Positions 9,764 to 20,159 are shown, counted from the stretch's first letter. The stretch: DNA of 64,000 bases from Arthrobacter sp. StoSoilB5 (GCF_019977235.1 NZ_AP024646.1:3906001-3970000); one strand, 5' to 3'. Notes: generated by a model from the sequence alone, not told the origin. A program made the numbers and translations.

Positions 9764-11335
9764 TTACGGTCTTGTACGGTCGTATTCAGCAGTCAGCGAA
9801 CCTATGACGCGCGGTACCGCTGCCATGATCGCCGAAGCAGTAAGGGGGCCACCATCAAAATCCTTCGACGCGATCGATCCAGCTCGGCCATGCACGCTCG
9901 CCGCAACCGCGGCCACAGCAGCCCAGCGGTCGTCCGGTTTCAAACCCAGGGCTGCGTACGCGCCGTCGTCGTCCCTGACGGCCTCCGCACATTGCGCCAG
10001 CAACGCGCCCAGGATGCCGGCAAGGACATCGCCGCTCCCGGCAGTCGCCATCCAGGCAGTGCCCTCGGACTGGCTGAAAACAACGCCCGACGGCGAGGCC
10101 ACCAGTGTTGTAGCGCCCTTCAGCAGGACTGTGGCGCCGGTTTGTTCGGCTGCTTGCCGTACGAAGTGCAGCGGCCGGGATTCGACGTCCTCGCGGGTCA
10201 CGGCAACCTCCCCGGTGGATGGAAGGGCTGCCAGGAGCGTCGCCAACTCCCCGGCGTGCGGAGTGAGGATCCAATTCGCGGGACAACGCTCTGGCAGGAT
10301 GCTCAAGGCTCCGGCGTCGACGACGACCGGCAGCTCAGCGGCCAGCGCTGACTGTGCGGCGTCCCCGGCACGTCCGAGTTGATCCTCCCCGTCCACACCA
10401 GGACCGAGCAACCATGCTTGAACACGGCCAGGATCATCCGTCTCCCACAGGGCCTCCGGCGTCCGGGTCAGAACTTGGCGTGCCGCAGATTCCGGCCCTA
10501 CATAGCGGACCATGCCCGCACCGGCCACCGCCGCCGCATGGACACTCAGCACGGCTGCCCCAGCAAAACGCGGCGAGCCCGCAACCACGCCGAGCACGCC
10601 ACGGGAGTATTTATGGGAGCGGCGTCCGGGCTTGGGAAGCAAGGAGTGCAGGTCTGTGGCAGCAAGCCGGCGCAACTCAGGGGTATCCAAGGAGTCTTCG
10701 ATCCCAATCTGCACCAGCACCACGCGTCCCGCACAGCCTTCGCCGGGGTCTGTCATCAATCCGGCCTTGATGCCACCGAAAGTCACTGTGACGTCGGCAT
10801 CCAGCACCGGCCAGTGGACTTCCCCGGTGGTGGCATCCAGTCCACTGGGGAGGTCGCACGCCACGACGCAACGGGGCTTCAGCTCCTGAAGGGAAGCAAC
10901 CAGCTCCGCAGAAGCATCACGCAATCCCCCGCGCGCGCCGGTGCCCAGGAGTGCATCGATAATGACGTCGTCGCCAGCGCACAGGACGGCAAGTTCCTCG
11001 GCGTTTCCAGGATCCAGTCGCAGCACACGGCCGCCTGCCGCCAGAAAAGCCGCCAGCGCCTCAGGGTGGACTTCCGCTGAGGCGAGTACCGCCGTCGTCC
11101 GCATGCCGCGGCGGGCGAGCAGGGAAGCCGCAAAGAGGCCGTCACCGCCGTTATTGCCCTTGCCTGCCAGGACTGTGACGCTGGCGCCGGCCACCTTCCG
11201 CCTGGCCTTAATCAAACGGGCCACTGCCTGTGCCAGGCCGTATGCGGCCCGTTGCATGAGAACAGCGCCCTCACCGGAGTCCAGGAGCGGTTGTTCCGCG
11301 TCCCTGATCTGTTGTCCGGTGAAGGCGCTGATCAT
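9764..11335 (-). CDS. nnr: Bifunctional NAD(P)HX epimerase / ADP- or ATP-dependent NAD(P)HX dehydratase
   Basis: Repairs hydrated NADH and NADPH. The N-terminal half (about 1-215) is the YjeF-N epimerase with AGKGNNGGDG at 57-66 and DLPSGLDATTG. The C-terminal half is the ribokinase-like YjeF-C dehydratase with TPHAGE, LLKGATTLV and the GSGDVLAGI nucleotide loop. At 523 aa both domains are complete. It starts 18 bp downstream of acpS, the usual actinobacterial neighbour, and probably shares its transcript. The ribosome binding site is weak. Confidence 0.93.
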   Translation of the reverse strand: MISAFTGQQIRDAEQPLLDSGEGAVLMQRAAYGLAQAVARLIKARRKVAGASVTVLAGKGNNGGDGLFAASLLARRGMRTTAVLASAEVHPEALAAFLAAGGRVLRLDPGNAEELAVLCAGDDVIIDALLGTGARGGLRDASAELVASLQELKPRCVVACDLPSGLDATTGEVHWPVLDADVTVTFGGIKAGLMTDPGEGCAGRVVLVQIGIEDSLDTPELRRLAATDLHSLLPKPGRRSHKYSRGVLGVVAGSPRFAGAAVLSVHAAAVAGAGMVRYVGPESAARQVLTRTPEALWETDDPGRVQAWLLGPGVDGEDQLGRAGDAAQSALAAELPVVVDAGALSILPERCPANWILTPHAGELATLLAALPSTGEVAVTREDVESRPLHFVRQAAEQTGATVLLKGATTLVASPSGVVFSQSEGTAWMATAGSGDVLAGILGALLAQCAEAVRDDDGAYAALGLKPDDRWAAVAAVAASVHGRAGSIASKDFDGGPLTASAIMAAVPRVIGSLTAEYDRTRP

Positions 11336-11353
11336 CGCTATATTAAGGTCCGT

Positions 11354-11701
11354 TTAGCCCTCGGCGAGGACATATGCCGTGGCGATGCCGCCGTCGTGGC
11401 TCATTGACAGGTGCCAGCGTTTAACGCCCTTGGCGTCAGAAACGGCCAGAACCGTTCCTTTGACCTGGACGGTAGGACCATTCTCGTCAAGACCTATCCA
11501 GCAGTCCTGCCAGTTCATGCCCGCCGGGGCACCCAGGACCTTGGCCACCGCTTCCTTGGCAGCGAAGCGCGCAGCGAGTGACCTGGTGTTAAGTTCCCGT
11601 TCCGCAGGTACAAACAGCCTGTCCTTGAGCCCGGGGGTACGCTCCAGCTGCCGGGCGAACCGTTCGATGTCTACGACGTCTACGCCGATGCCAACAATCA
11701 T
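11354..11701 (-). CDS. acpS: Holo-[acyl-carrier-protein] synthase
   Basis: Transfers 4'-phosphopantetheine from CoA to the serine of acyl carrier protein. The 115-aa protein has both diagnostic motifs: the magnesium-binding [10 protein letters not shown] near the N-terminus and [12 protein letters not shown] around residues 46-57. It lies four bases after glmS and upstream of nnr on the same strand. With coaA nearby it links CoA supply to ACP activation. Confidence 0.95.
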   Translation of the reverse strand: MIVGIGVDVVDIERFARQLERTPGLKDRLFVPAERELNTRSLAARFAAKEAVAKVLGAPAGMNWQDCWIGLDENGPTVQVKGTVLAVSDAKGVKRWHLSMSHDGGIATAYVLAEG

Positions 11702-11705
11702 GCGG

Positions 11706-13589
11706 TTATTCTACGGTCACGCTCTTGGCGAGGTTACGCGGCTGATCGACGTCGTAACCCTTCGCCCCGGCCAGTTCAGCAGCAAAGATCTGCAGAGGCA
11801 CGGTGGTGAGCAGCGGCATGAGCAACGTGGGCGTCTCCGGGACGTAGAACACGTGCTCTGCGTAATCCTTGACCGACTCGTCGCCTTCCTCCGCAATGAC
11901 CAGGGTACGTGCACCACGTGCGCGGACTTCCTGGATGTTGCTGACAACCTTGGAGTGCAGGGAGTCGCGGCCACGCGGGGACGGGACAACCACGAAAACC
12001 GGCTGGCCGTCGTCGATCAGGGCGATCGGACCATGCTTGAGTTCACCGGCGGCGAAGCCTTCAGCGTGGATGTAGGCAATTTCCTTGAGCTTCAAGGCGC
12101 CTTCCAGGGCCACAGGGAAGCCAACGTGGCGGCCCAGGAACAAGACGGACTTTTCGTCCTTCATGCTGCGGGCGAGTTCGCGCAAGGGACCTGCGTTGTC
12201 CAGGATCTTCTGAATCTTGGCCGGGATCTTGTTCAGGTCCGCGAGGACGTCCTTGATCTGGCCCGAGAAGATGTTGCCACGCAGCTGGGCCAGGTAAAGG
12301 CCAAGCAGGTAGGCGGCGGTGATCTGCGCGAGGAACGCCTTGGTGGACGCAACAGCAATTTCCGGACCAGCGTGCGTGTAGAGCACGGCATCGGATTCGC
12401 GCGGGATGGTGGAACCGTTGGTGTTGCAGATGGAGATCGTCTTGGCGCCCTGTTCGCGGGCGTAGCGGACTGCCATGAGCGTATCCATGGTCTCGCCGGA
12501 CTGGCTGATGGACACTACCAGGGTGTTGGCGTCGACGATCGGATCGCGGTAACGGAACTCGTGTGCGAGCTCTACTTCCGTGGGGATACGGCACCAGTTT
12601 TCGATCGCGTACTTGGCAACCAGGCCAGCGTAGGCCGCGGTGCCGCAAGCGAGAACGATGATCTTGTCTACCTGCTTGAGCAGCTCCGGATCGATGCGGA
12701 CTTCGTCCAGCGTCAGCTTTCCGTTGAGGTCCGAACGTCCCAGGAGAGTCTGGGCTACGGCGTCGGGCTGGTCGTGGATTTCCTTCTCCATGAAGGAGCT
12801 GAAGCCACCCTTTTCGGCAGAAGCCGGGTCCCAGTCGACGTGGTATTCCTTGCCTTCAGCGGGAGCGCCGAAGAAGTCCGTGATCTCCACGGAGTCCGCG
12901 GTGATGGTGACGATCTGGTCCTGGCCGAGCTCCACGGCGCGACGCGTGTAGTCGATAAAACCGGAGACGTCCGAGCCGAGGAAGTTCTCGCCTTCGCCAA
13001 GGCCAACCACCAGCGGGGAATTACGACGGGCTGCCACGACGACGTCGGGCTGGTCCGCGTGGACGGCGAGGAGGGTGAAGGCACCCTCGAGACGCTGGCA
13101 GGCCAGGCGCATGGCCTTGGTGAGGTCGCCGGCGTTGCCATTGAGATCGTTGCGGAAGATGTTGCCAACCAGCGCGGCAGCAACTTCGGTATCTGTTTCC
13201 GACTCGAATGTGACGCCCTTGCCCAGCAGCTCCTGCTTGAGCTCGGCGAAGTTTTCGATGATGCCGTTGTGAATCAACGCCAGACGCCCGCCGTCGGAAA
13301 GGTGGGGGTGTGCGTTACGGTCGGTGGGTCCACCATGCGTGGCCCAACGGGTGTGGCCAATGCCGGTCAGGGATTCGGGAACTGGGTTTGCTTCCAGTTC
13401 ACTGATCAGGTTGCTCAACTTGCCGGACTTTTTACGGGACGAGATGGTCCCATCAGCCACCACTGCGACGCCAGCGGAGTCATAGCCGCGGTACTCAAGA
13501 CGGCGCAGCCCCTCCACGACGACGTCAAGGGCGCTGTGACCAGCTGCCTTGCGAGACGAATTGCCAACATAGCCTACGATTCCACACAT
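11706..13589 (-). CDS. glmS: Glutamine-fructose-6-phosphate aminotransferase (isomerizing)
   Basis: Makes glucosamine-6-phosphate from fructose-6-phosphate and glutamine, the entry to UDP-GlcNAc and peptidoglycan. The start is set at ATG 13589 because removal of Met exposes the catalytic Cys of [10 protein letters not shown]; frames extending upstream would bury it. The 627-aa protein has an N-terminal Ntn amidotransferase domain, two SIS sugar-isomerase domains ([30 protein letters not shown]) and the C-terminal tail [11 protein letters not shown]. There is almost no Shine-Dalgarno sequence, so it may be leaderless. Divergent from coaA; glmM is 2 kb away. Confidence 0.96.
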   Translation of the reverse strand: MCGIVGYVGNSSRKAAGHSALDVVVEGLRRLEYRGYDSAGVAVVADGTISSRKKSGKLSNLISELEANPVPESLTGIGHTRWATHGGPTDRNAHPHLSDGGRLALIHNGIIENFAELKQELLGKGVTFESETDTEVAAALVGNIFRNDLNGNAGDLTKAMRLACQRLEGAFTLLAVHADQPDVVVAARRNSPLVVGLGEGENFLGSDVSGFIDYTRRAVELGQDQIVTITADSVEITDFFGAPAEGKEYHVDWDPASAEKGGFSSFMEKEIHDQPDAVAQTLLGRSDLNGKLTLDEVRIDPELLKQVDKIIVLACGTAAYAGLVAKYAIENWCRIPTEVELAHEFRYRDPIVDANTLVVSISQSGETMDTLMAVRYAREQGAKTISICNTNGSTIPRESDAVLYTHAGPEIAVASTKAFLAQITAAYLLGLYLAQLRGNIFSGQIKDVLADLNKIPAKIQKILDNAGPLRELARSMKDEKSVLFLGRHVGFPVALEGALKLKEIAYIHAEGFAAGELKHGPIALIDDGQPVFVVVPSPRGRDSLHSKVVSNIQEVRARGARTLVIAEEGDESVKDYAEHVFYVPETPTLLMPLLTTVPLQIFAAELAGAKGYDVDQPRNLAKSVTVE

Positions 13590-13733
13590 GGGTATAAGCC
13601 TAACGGCAAGGGCAAACAACTGATGTGGGACATCCTTCCTCCCCCTCTTGCCACCCAAGCTTTAATCGCTCACAATTCACCCTCCAGTCGTCGCGCATTT
13701 CCTGTTCCGCCGGGCTAAGGGCAGAATCAGAAC

Positions 13734-14699
13734 GTGACTTTGCAACGCACCGAAGCAAACGGCGACGGCGCTTCTCCCTTTGTTGAGCTGGACCGCCAAA
13801 CCTGGTCCCGGCTTGCAGCACAGATGGAGCAGCCCCTCAACGAAGAGGACGTATTCCGTCTGCGAGGCCTCGGCGATCCCCTCGATATGAAGGAAGTCCG
13901 GGAGGTTTATCTCCCCCTTTCACGGCTTCTGCACCTCTACGTCGAGGCATCACATCAGCTCCACGCGGCCACAACAACGTTCTTGGGTGAGCAAACCCAG
14001 CGCACCCCGTTCGTCATCGGTGTGGCCGGTTCCGTTGCTGTTGGTAAATCCACCATCGCCCGCGTGCTCCGTGAAATGCTCCGGCGCTGGCCGGGCACAC
14101 CCAACGTGGAACTCATCACTACGGACGGCTTCCTCTACCCGTTGGCCGAATTGAAGCGCCGCCATCTGCTGGAGCGCAAAGGTTTCCCGGAGTCCTACGA
14201 TCGCCGGGCGCTATTGCGTTTTGTGTCGGAAATCAAGGGCGGCGCCGAGGAAGTCCGGGCACCCTGGTACTCCCACGTCACGTACGACATCGTCCCGGGG
14301 AAGGAAGTTGTAGTGCGCCGCCCGGACGTACTGATCGTGGAAGGCCTCAATGTTTTGGCCCCTGCCAGGCCCCGCATGGATGGCAAACAGGGACTTGCGC
14401 TGAGCGACTTCTTTGACTTCTCCATTTACGTTGACGCCAAGACCTCCTACATCGAGGAGTGGTACGTGGACCGGTTCCGAAAGCTCCGCACCACGGCCTT
14501 CGCGCAGCCAGAGTCCTACTTCCACCGCTACGCCACGCTGTCCGATGAAGATGCCGAGTCGACAGCCCGCGGCATCTGGAAGCGCATCAACGAACCAAAC
14601 CTCGAGGAGAACGTCCTCCCCACCCGTGGCCGTGCGCAGCTGGTGCTTACCAAGGACGCAGACCACTCCATCCGTCGCATGCTTTTGCGGAAGGTCTAG
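13734..14699 (+). CDS. coaA: Type I pantothenate kinase
   Basis: Phosphorylates pantothenate, the committed step of CoA synthesis. At 321 aa with a GTG start it is of normal length. The P-loop [12 protein letters not shown] is at residues 96-107, followed by ITTDGFLYP and the [12 protein letters not shown] and YDIVPGKE blocks of the bacterial type I enzyme. A 144-bp region (13590-13733) separates it from divergent glmS and should hold both promoters; no clear hexamers were assigned. The peptidase gene starts two bases after its stop. Confidence 0.95.
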   Translation: MTLQRTEANGDGASPFVELDRQTWSRLAAQMEQPLNEEDVFRLRGLGDPLDMKEVREVYLPLSRLLHLYVEASHQLHAATTTFLGEQTQRTPFVIGVAGSVAVGKSTIARVLREMLRRWPGTPNVELITTDGFLYPLAELKRRHLLERKGFPESYDRRALLRFVSEIKGGAEEVRAPWYSHVTYDIVPGKEVVVRRPDVLIVEGLNVLAPARPRMDGKQGLALSDFFDFSIYVDAKTSYIEEWYVDRFRKLRTTAFAQPESYFHRYATLSDEDAESTARGIWKRINEPNLEENVLPTRGRAQLVLTKDADHSIRRMLLRKV

Positions 14700-14700
14700 C

Positions 14701-15555
14701 GTGGACACCCAACCCCAGCCGATGCCCAGCCGCAGGGCATTCGCAGGTCTCCTCACTGCTGGCGCAGGAATGGCCGCACTGGCCGCCTGCACCCCGAATG
14801 GCCCGGCACCCTCCCCTAACGAGATTTCCGCGACACCTTCCGCCACTGGACCGGACGCCACGCCAACCCAAGTCACTGCCGTTACGCCCGCTGCGGTCAG
14901 CGAGCCTTCCAGCACTCCTCCCAGCGCAGCGCCTTCACAAGCCGCCACCAAGCAGTTCTCGCTGACCGACCCAGCCAGCCCTTGGGTGGTGGTCAACAAA
15001 CACCGGCCGTTGAACCCGCAGAACTACGTCCCGGCGGATTTGGTCCAGCCGAACATCCGGCTCGCCGTCAGCGGCGAAGCCACACTCATGAACAGTACGA
15101 CGGCGGCTGCCGCAGAGAAGATGTTCGCCGCAGCGGCGGCCGAGGGCGTCATCATGACATTGGCATCCGGGTACCGTTCCTATTCCACGCAGGTGGTCAC
15201 GTACAACGGCTACGTCGCCAGCAGCGGCCAAGTGGCAGCCGATCGGGCTTCGGCACGCCCCGGTCATTCGGAACACCAAACGGGTTGGTCCTTTGATATT
15301 GCCGACGGCGGCGGTGCCTGCAGTTTCCAACCCTGCTTCGCCGAGCAGCCCGCGGCTATTTGGGCGAAAGCCAACGCGCACAAATTCGGTTTCATCGTCC
15401 GCTATCCATGGATGTTCCACGAAACCACCGGATACTTCTACGAGTCCTGGCACCTGCGCTACATCGGCGTCGAAGCGGCGACAGAGATGAACACCCGAGG
15501 CATCGCAACGCTTGAGGAGTACTTCGGCTTGGAAGCAGCACCGGACTACCTGTAG
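14701..15555 (+). CDS. D-alanyl-D-alanine carboxypeptidase, M15/VanY type, predicted Tat lipoprotein
   Basis: Trims the terminal D-Ala of peptidoglycan stem peptides outside the membrane. The GTG at 14701 has GGAAGG eight bases upstream. The 284-aa product begins with SRRAFAGLL, a hydrophobic stretch and LAAC, that is, a twin-arginine signal plus lipobox. A Ser/Thr/Pro/Ala-rich linker of about 60 residues follows. The zinc peptidase motifs are complete: SGYRSYSTQ, SEHQTGWSFDI (His and Asp ligands) and ESWHLRY. It is probably co-transcribed with coaA and converges on glmM. Confidence 0.88.
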   Translation: MDTQPQPMPSRRAFAGLLTAGAGMAALAACTPNGPAPSPNEISATPSATGPDATPTQVTAVTPAAVSEPSSTPPSAAPSQAATKQFSLTDPASPWVVVNKHRPLNPQNYVPADLVQPNIRLAVSGEATLMNSTTAAAAEKMFAAAAAEGVIMTLASGYRSYSTQVVTYNGYVASSGQVAADRASARPGHSEHQTGWSFDIADGGGACSFQPCFAEQPAAIWAKANAHKFGFIVRYPWMFHETTGYFYESWHLRYIGVEAATEMNTRGIATLEEYFGLEAAPDYL

Positions 15556-15593
15556 GGCCCGTCCTATTAAACGCCGGTCCCTTAAAACCAGTT

Positions 15594-15643
15594 CGGCCCG
15601 CTCTCCTGGAACCAGAAAACCGGTCATCCAGGAAGGCGGGCCG
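15594..15643. terminator. Hairpin between the peptidase gene and glmM
   Basis: CGGCCCGC-T-CTCCTGGA pairs with TCCAGGAA-GGCGGGCCG. It sits midway between two converging genes and can serve both, although there is no long T-run. Confidence 0.6.
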
Positions 15644-15664
15644 ACGTTGCTTGGGAAGTGTTTC

Positions 15665-17029
15665 CTAGACAGCCAGTTCGCTGGGAGCGCCCAGGCGTTC
15701 TTTGACCACGGCAGCCAGGCTGTTGCAAATCCGCTCGGCCGTTTCCATGTCCGCAGCTTCCACCATGACGCGGACCAGGGCTTCAGTGCCGGACGGGCGG
15801 AGCAGCACGCGGCCGGTTTCGCCCAGTTCCAGTTCAGCAGCGGCTACCGCGGCGGCAACGCCTTCGTCAGTACCCGCCCGGGCCTTGTCCACGCCCTTGA
15901 CGTTGATCATGAGCTGAGGGAGCTTGGTCATCGCCGTAGCGAGCTCCTTCAAGCTACGGCCCGTGAGGGCAACCTGCGCAGCAAGCTGCAGACCGGTGAG
16001 CACGCCATCGCCAGTGGTTGCGTAGTCGGAGAAGATCACGTGGCCGGACTGTTCGCCGCCCAGGTTGTATCCGCCGTCGCGCATTTCCTCCAGCACGTAA
16101 CGGTCGCCAACAGCGGTTTCGCGGATGGTGATGCCGGCATTGCGGAGGGCAATCTTGAGTCCGAGGTTGCTCATGACCGTGGCAACCAGGATGCTGTCCT
16201 TGAGCTTGCCCGCTTCATTGAGTGCCAGCGCCAGGATCGCCATGATCTGGTCGCCATCTACTTCGTTGCCTTCGTGGTCTACAGCGAGGCAGCGGTCGGC
16301 GTCGCCGTCGTGGGCAATGCCGAGGTTCGCGCCATGCTTGACGACTGCTTCCTTCAACGGACCCAGGTGGGTGGAGCCCACGCCGTCGTTGATGTTCAGA
16401 CCGTCCGGCTCAGCCCCAATGACGACGACATCCGCGCCGGCGTCCTTGAACACCTGCGGCGAACAACCACTCGCAGCGCCGTGAGCGCAGTCCAGGACAA
16501 CCTTCAGGCCCTCGAGGCGCTTGGGGAGGGTGCCGAGCAAGTGGACAATGTAACGGTCCTCAGCGTCGGAAAAGCGCTGGATGCGTCCGACGTCGCCGCC
16601 TACGGGGCGCTGTGGCTCTTTGCCCAGCTGTGCTTCGATGGCGTCCTCGACGTCGTCGGGCAGCTTCTGGCCGCCGCGTGCGAAGAACTTGATCCCATTG
16701 TCAGGAGCCGGGTTGTGGGAGGCCGAGAGCATAACGCCGAAATCGGCGTCGAGGTCTGCCACCAGATAGGCCGCAGCCGGGGTGGGCAGCACCCCGGCGT
16801 CATAGACATCGATGCCGGAGCTGGAGAGCCCCGCTTCGACGGCGGCGGCAAGGAACTCGCCACTCGCTCTGGGGTCCCGGGCGACTACGGCGCGAGGCCG
16901 CTTGCCATCGGTTGTGCGGTCATGGCCGAGTACGACGGCGGCGGCCTGGGCAAGCTGCATAGCCAGCTCGGCGGTGAGCAATCCGTTCGCGAGACCGCGC
17001 ACGCCATCTGTTCCAAATAATCTAGACAT
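15665..17029 (-). CDS. glmM: Phosphoglucosamine mutase
   Basis: Interconverts glucosamine-6-phosphate and glucosamine-1-phosphate after GlmS. The ATG at 17029 gives the canonical start [12 protein letters not shown]; frames open further upstream lack similarity. The 454-aa protein carries the phosphoserine loop MLSASHNP (Ser104), the metal loop [10 protein letters not shown] and the C-terminal phosphate-binding [12 protein letters not shown]. It is downstream of rplM-rpsI, which is the usual actinobacterial order. Confidence 0.96.
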   Translation of the reverse strand: MSRLFGTDGVRGLANGLLTAELAMQLAQAAAVVLGHDRTTDGKRPRAVVARDPRASGEFLAAAVEAGLSSSGIDVYDAGVLPTPAAAYLVADLDADFGVMLSASHNPAPDNGIKFFARGGQKLPDDVEDAIEAQLGKEPQRPVGGDVGRIQRFSDAEDRYIVHLLGTLPKRLEGLKVVLDCAHGAASGCSPQVFKDAGADVVVIGAEPDGLNINDGVGSTHLGPLKEAVVKHGANLGIAHDGDADRCLAVDHEGNEVDGDQIMAILALALNEAGKLKDSILVATVMSNLGLKIALRNAGITIRETAVGDRYVLEEMRDGGYNLGGEQSGHVIFSDYATTGDGVLTGLQLAAQVALTGRSLKELATAMTKLPQLMINVKGVDKARAGTDEGVAAAVAAAELELGETGRVLLRPSGTEALVRVMVEAADMETAERICNSLAAVVKERLGAPSELAV

Positions 17030-17143
17030 CGGCTCAAGTTTAGACGACGACGGGACAGCACCCGTCCAGCCCGCGTGTCGGGACGTCATGTGTGCGGTTC
17101 AAATCCGGCTCTCAGCATGCCCTGTGGGGTGCCTAAAACGACG

Positions 17144-17179
17144 AAAGCCCGCCCCGCCGAAAACGGCGGGACGGGCCTT
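17144..17179 (-). terminator. Rho-independent terminator after rpsI
   Basis: AAGCCCG-C-CCCGCCG, loop AAAA, and CGGCGGG-A-CGGGCCTT form a strong stem. On the minus strand it is followed by TTTCGTCGTTTT. Confidence 0.85.
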
Positions 17180-17193
17180 CGAGTAAGCGCAGA

Positions 17194-17700
17194 TTAACGC
17201 TTGGAGTACTGCTGAGCCTTGCGTGCCTTCTTGAGACCAGCCTTCTTACGCTCGATGACGCGGGCGTCACGGCGCAGGTAACCGGCCTTCTTGAGGGTGG
17301 CGCGGTTGTTGTCGACGTCGATCTCGTTCAGCGAGCGGGCAACACCGAGGCGCAGTGCACCGGCCTGGCCGGAGATGCCACCACCGTGGATGCGGGCGAT
17401 GACGTCGTAGGCGCCTTCAAGATCAAGGATCTTGAAGGGCTCGTTGACATCCTGCTGGTGCAGCTTGTTCGGGAAGTAGTTCTCCAGCGTGCGGCCATTG
17501 ATGATCCACTTGCCGGAACCCGGGATGACGCGAACGCGTGCAACGGCTTCCTTGCGGCGGCCAACGGCTGCACCGGCAACGGTCAGTGCCGGGCGCTCCT
17601 TCTTGGGCGCATCTTCAACAGATGTGCTTTCAGAGGTGTAGCTGGTGAGGGTTTCCTCAGCCTCGACGGCTTCGGCGGTCAGTTCTTCGTTCTGAGCCAC
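17194..17700 (-). CDS. rpsI: 30S ribosomal protein S9
   Basis: 168 aa, longer than the roughly 130-residue core because of an acidic N-terminal extension of about 38 residues ([17 protein letters not shown]). The core starts at [13 protein letters not shown], and the basic tail ends in [12 protein letters not shown], which contacts the tRNA in the P site. The GTG at 17700 has AAGGAG upstream. It follows rplM after 38 bp, forming the usual two-gene operon. Confidence 0.96.
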   Translation of the reverse strand: MAQNEELTAEAVEAEETLTSYTSESTSVEDAPKKERPALTVAGAAVGRRKEAVARVRVIPGSGKWIINGRTLENYFPNKLHQQDVNEPFKILDLEGAYDVIARIHGGGISGQAGALRLGVARSLNEIDVDNNRATLKKAGYLRRDARVIERKKAGLKKARKAQQYSKR

Positions 17701-17738
17701 GGTTCTCCTTGTAATGAAAAGTTGTTTGGTGGCCAGGA

Positions 17739-18182
17739 CTACTGGGCGACCTGGGTGATTTCGAAAGTCTTCGGCTGCTGTGCAGCGTGCGGGTGCTCGG
17801 GGCCTGCGTAGACCTTGAGCTTGCCCAGCTGCTGAGCGGCGAGGGAGTTCTTGGGGAGCATGCCCTTGATGGCCTTCTCAACAGCGCGAACCGGGTTGGA
17901 TTCCAGCAGCTCGGCGTAGTTGACGGAGGTCAGGCCGCCCGGGTAGCCGGAGTGGCGGTATGCGCGCTTCTGCTCCAGCTTGGCGCCGGTGAGGGCAACC
18001 TTTTCAGCGTTGATGATAATGACGAAGTCGCCCATGTCCATGTGGGACGCAAAGGTCGGCTTGTGCTTTCCGCGCAGCAGTGTTGCGGTCTGGCTGGCAA
18101 GACGACCAAGGACAACGTCGGTGGCGTCAATGACGTGCCACTGGCGGTTGATATCGCCGGGCTTCGGGGTGTACGTACGCAC
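17739..18182 (-). CDS. rplM: 50S ribosomal protein L13
   Basis: 147 aa with the family blocks [34 protein letters not shown] and KGMLPKN. It starts with GTG at 18182, preceded by GAGG. First gene of the rplM-rpsI operon. The upstream region 18183-18469 also has to carry the divergent Tad promoter. Confidence 0.96.
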   Translation of the reverse strand: MRTYTPKPGDINRQWHVIDATDVVLGRLASQTATLLRGKHKPTFASHMDMGDFVIIINAEKVALTGAKLEQKRAYRHSGYPGGLTSVNYAELLESNPVRAVEKAIKGMLPKNSLAAQQLGKLKVYAGPEHPHAAQQPKTFEITQVAQ

Positions 18183-18219
18183 GGTTTTGCCTCGTTCTTG
18201 TTCTGGCGTTCATGTTTTA

Positions 18220-18237
18220 GGCGACACGCAGTGAGGC
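18220..18237 (-). promoter_or_regulatory. Small hairpin in the rplM leader
   Basis: On the minus strand ACACGC-CTCACT-GCGTGT folds just upstream of the rplM ribosome binding site. The rest of the divergent interval 18183-18469 shows no gene and no promoter I can assign with confidence. Confidence 0.35.
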
Positions 18238-18469
18238 GTGTACCTACTATGTATGCGTTACCGGAGCAGAGGTGAGGGCTCTATAGACCAGTCATCCCAG
18301 AATCTCGATATGTCTCTTGAGTTAACGACCCTGCAACTGGATCCCCGAGAAGGCATGTGTCATCGAGATAGGACACGCACAACGACTCTAAACAATACCT
18401 TCAACGGGCCGTCCGGGTCAAAATGGGGTATCCGCCCCTCGGGGTTGCATGCGCTTTGAGGGAGAGTAC

Positions 18470-19114
18470 ATGACCAACGGTCCCGTTTTCCTGCTCCTGC
18501 TCGCCGTCGCCGGCCTGCTGTTGAGCCCGGCCGTCGAGTTCGTGATCGCCCGCCGCTATCCGCGATTTGGCGAACTCCCCTCCACTACGGTCCGGATTAC
18601 GACGGCGGCAGTCACCGCGCTGCTGTTTGCCTTGCTTGGGTGGCGCTTTGGTTTTACCGCGGAATTGCCGGCGTTCCTTTTATTGGCACTTCTTGGGGTG
18701 CAGCTTTCGAGAATTGATTTCACCCTCCATTTGCTGCCAAACCCCCTCGTTTTGTTCCTGCTAGGGGGCGGTCTTGTTCTCCTTGCCACGTCGGCAGCAC
18801 TGGATCCCGCCTGGCCCGAGCTGCTCCGGGCCCTCGCCGGAGGCCTCATACTCTTCGTTGGCTACCTGATTCTGGGACTTATTTCGCCGAGAAGCCTCGG
18901 AATGGGCGATGTGAAGCTCGCAGCACCACTTGGACTGTACTTGGGGTACTTGGGTTGGAAGCAAGTACTCTACGGCGGACTACTGGGATTCGTGGTGGGC
19001 GGGGTGCTCACGGTGCTGCTGTGGCGGCTAAGTCGCAAGGAAAAGCCCGCAGAAACAGCCCACGGCCCGGCGATGGTTGTCGCGGCACTGGGTGTAACTC
19101 TCCTACTTCAGTAG
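18470..19114 (+). CDS. Prepilin peptidase, A24 family (TadV/CpaA type)
   Basis: Cleaves the leader of type IV prepilins such as the Flp pilin encoded next. The ATG at 18470 has GGGAGAG five bases upstream. The 214-aa polytopic protein has about six or seven membrane segments and both aspartate sites of the family: D in SRIDFTLHLLPN and the GMGDVKL motif. It lacks the N-terminal cysteine-rich methyltransferase domain of PilD, as expected for the short Tad-type enzyme. First gene of the pilus locus; the next gene is 328 bp away. Confidence 0.85.
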   Translation: MTNGPVFLLLLAVAGLLLSPAVEFVIARRYPRFGELPSTTVRITTAAVTALLFALLGWRFGFTAELPAFLLLALLGVQLSRIDFTLHLLPNPLVLFLLGGGLVLLATSAALDPAWPELLRALAGGLILFVGYLILGLISPRSLGMGDVKLAAPLGLYLGYLGWKQVLYGGLLGFVVGGVLTVLLWRLSRKEKPAETAHGPAMVVAALGVTLLLQ

Positions 19115-19442
19115 GGCCGGGCTCTTGGGTTTCCGGGGGCTGTGCATGGGTTCGAAAATATAAGGCTGCTGTCGATTCCAAGTAGTCGCTTGCCCTTTTT
19201 GACTTCCAAACTGAGTACTTCGCTGTCCTTCTACGGGTGACCACGCGATATGCGATGCAGGAATTCGAGTACGACTACGCATTGTTCAGGGGCACGCCCA
19301 GGGTGAATTCTTATCTCATCGAATTCCGAACCGCTAAAGGCAACATGGGGGTAGTTCGGGAATCGAAGGCAAATTCCGATAATTTGCTGGACCTATATCC
19401 ATGATTTACCAAACCCAAAATTCATCTGGGAAGGATTTTCCA
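19115..19442. other. Gene-free 328-bp region upstream of the Flp pilin
   Basis: No coding frame of interest. It is AT-richer than its surroundings and contains three GAATTC words (19260-19325 area). It probably carries the main promoter for the pilin and the downstream tad genes, but I could not fix -10 and -35 hexamers. Confidence 0.45.
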
Positions 19443-19637
19443 ATGTCTGCTCTTATGTTCACCATCACTTCGTACATCGCCGGCGTCAAGGACCGCTTCA
19501 CCTCCGAGGAGAAGGGCGCGACGATGGTGGAATACGGCCTCATGGTCGCCCTGATCGCGGTAGTGGTTGCAGTGGCGGTCGGTCCCCTGGGCTTGGCTAT
19601 CCAAGGCCTGTTCGGCGGCGTCACCGCCTCGCTCTGA
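19443..19637 (+). CDS. flp: Flp-family type IVb pilin
   Basis: The structural subunit of Tad pili. The ATG at 19443 (MSALMFTITSY) has GGAAGGA upstream; a longer frame from 19401 is unlikely. The 64-aa prepilin shows the processing site EEKG/ATMVEYG, with Glu at mature position +5, followed by the hydrophobic LMVALIAVVVAVAVG helix. The mature peptide would be about 40 residues, normal for Flp pilins. The A24 peptidase upstream should process it. Confidence 0.92.
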   Translation: MSALMFTITSYIAGVKDRFTSEEKGATMVEYGLMVALIAVVVAVAVGPLGLAIQGLFGGVTASL

Positions 19638-19646
19638 CATCAGCTG

Positions 19647-19697
19647 CAGTGGCCGGTGGCCGTGGCATAAACACAGTCCACAGCCGCCGGCCACTCC
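19647..19697 (+). terminator. Strong hairpin after the pilin gene (possible attenuator or stabiliser)
   Basis: AGTGGCCGG-T-GGC...GTGG pairs with CCAC...GCC-G-CCGGCCACT, roughly 18 bp with small bulges. There is no T-run, so partial termination or 3'-end stabilisation of the pilin mRNA is more likely than full termination; that would give pilin excess over the assembly proteins. Confidence 0.65.
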
Positions 19698-19751
19698 TCT
19701 TAAGCGCTATTACCGCAAACCCCACTGGGGATCCGGGTCTGGGAGACAGTC

Positions 19752-20159
19752 GTGAAATCGAAGAAGAAAGAGCGCGGAGCAGTAGCCGTGGAAATGGCAA
19801 TCCTGTTGCCGCTGCTGCTGCTGATCTTAATCGGGATTATGGAATTCGGGCGGGTGCTCAACGTCCAAGTGTCCCTCACACAAGCAGCTCGGGAGGGCGC
19901 CCGTTATGCAGCCGTTCACTACCAGGATGGTGGTCTGAACGTATCCGGTACGGCTTTGGCCGCAGCACCGTCCCTTAGTGGCCTGGGAGTTTCAGTTACA
20001 GATAACGCGTCAAGCTGTGCTCCCGGCTCCAACGTCACAGTGACAACCAGTGTCTCCCTGACTTCCATGTCCGGCTTCCTTGATGCCGGATTCTTTGGTG
20101 GGCCAGGCATCTTCCCGCTGAACATGACTGGGGTAGGAGTGATGAGATGCGGTGGCTAA
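19752..20159 (+). CDS. tadE: TadE-family pilus assembly protein / minor pseudopilin
   Basis: 135 aa with a GTG start. A short basic N-terminus is followed by RGAVAVEMAILLPLLLLIL, the TadE signature: a pseudopilin-like cleavage region with Glu five residues after the Gly, then one membrane helix. The rest is predicted exported and has two cysteines. Its last 13 bases overlap the next gene. Confidence 0.85.
   Translation: MKSKKKERGAVAVEMAILLPLLLLILIGIMEFGRVLNVQVSLTQAAREGARYAAVHYQDGGLNVSGTALAAAPSLSGLGVSVTDNASSCAPGSNVTVTTSVSLTSMSGFLDAGFFGGPGIFPLNMTGVGVMRCGG

Noticed and set aside
11379..13718. 779-codon open frame antisense to glmS
   Set aside because: It runs opposite a full, conserved glmS; long antisense frames are expected at high G+C. 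No domain is recognisable.
13590..13733. glmS ribozyme/riboswitch
   Set aside because: That element is typical of Firmicutes, and the 144-bp interval shows no recognisable ribozyme core.
15512..17020. 502-codon frame antisense to glmM
   Set aside because: A high-G+C shadow of glmM without ribosome binding site or protein-like features.
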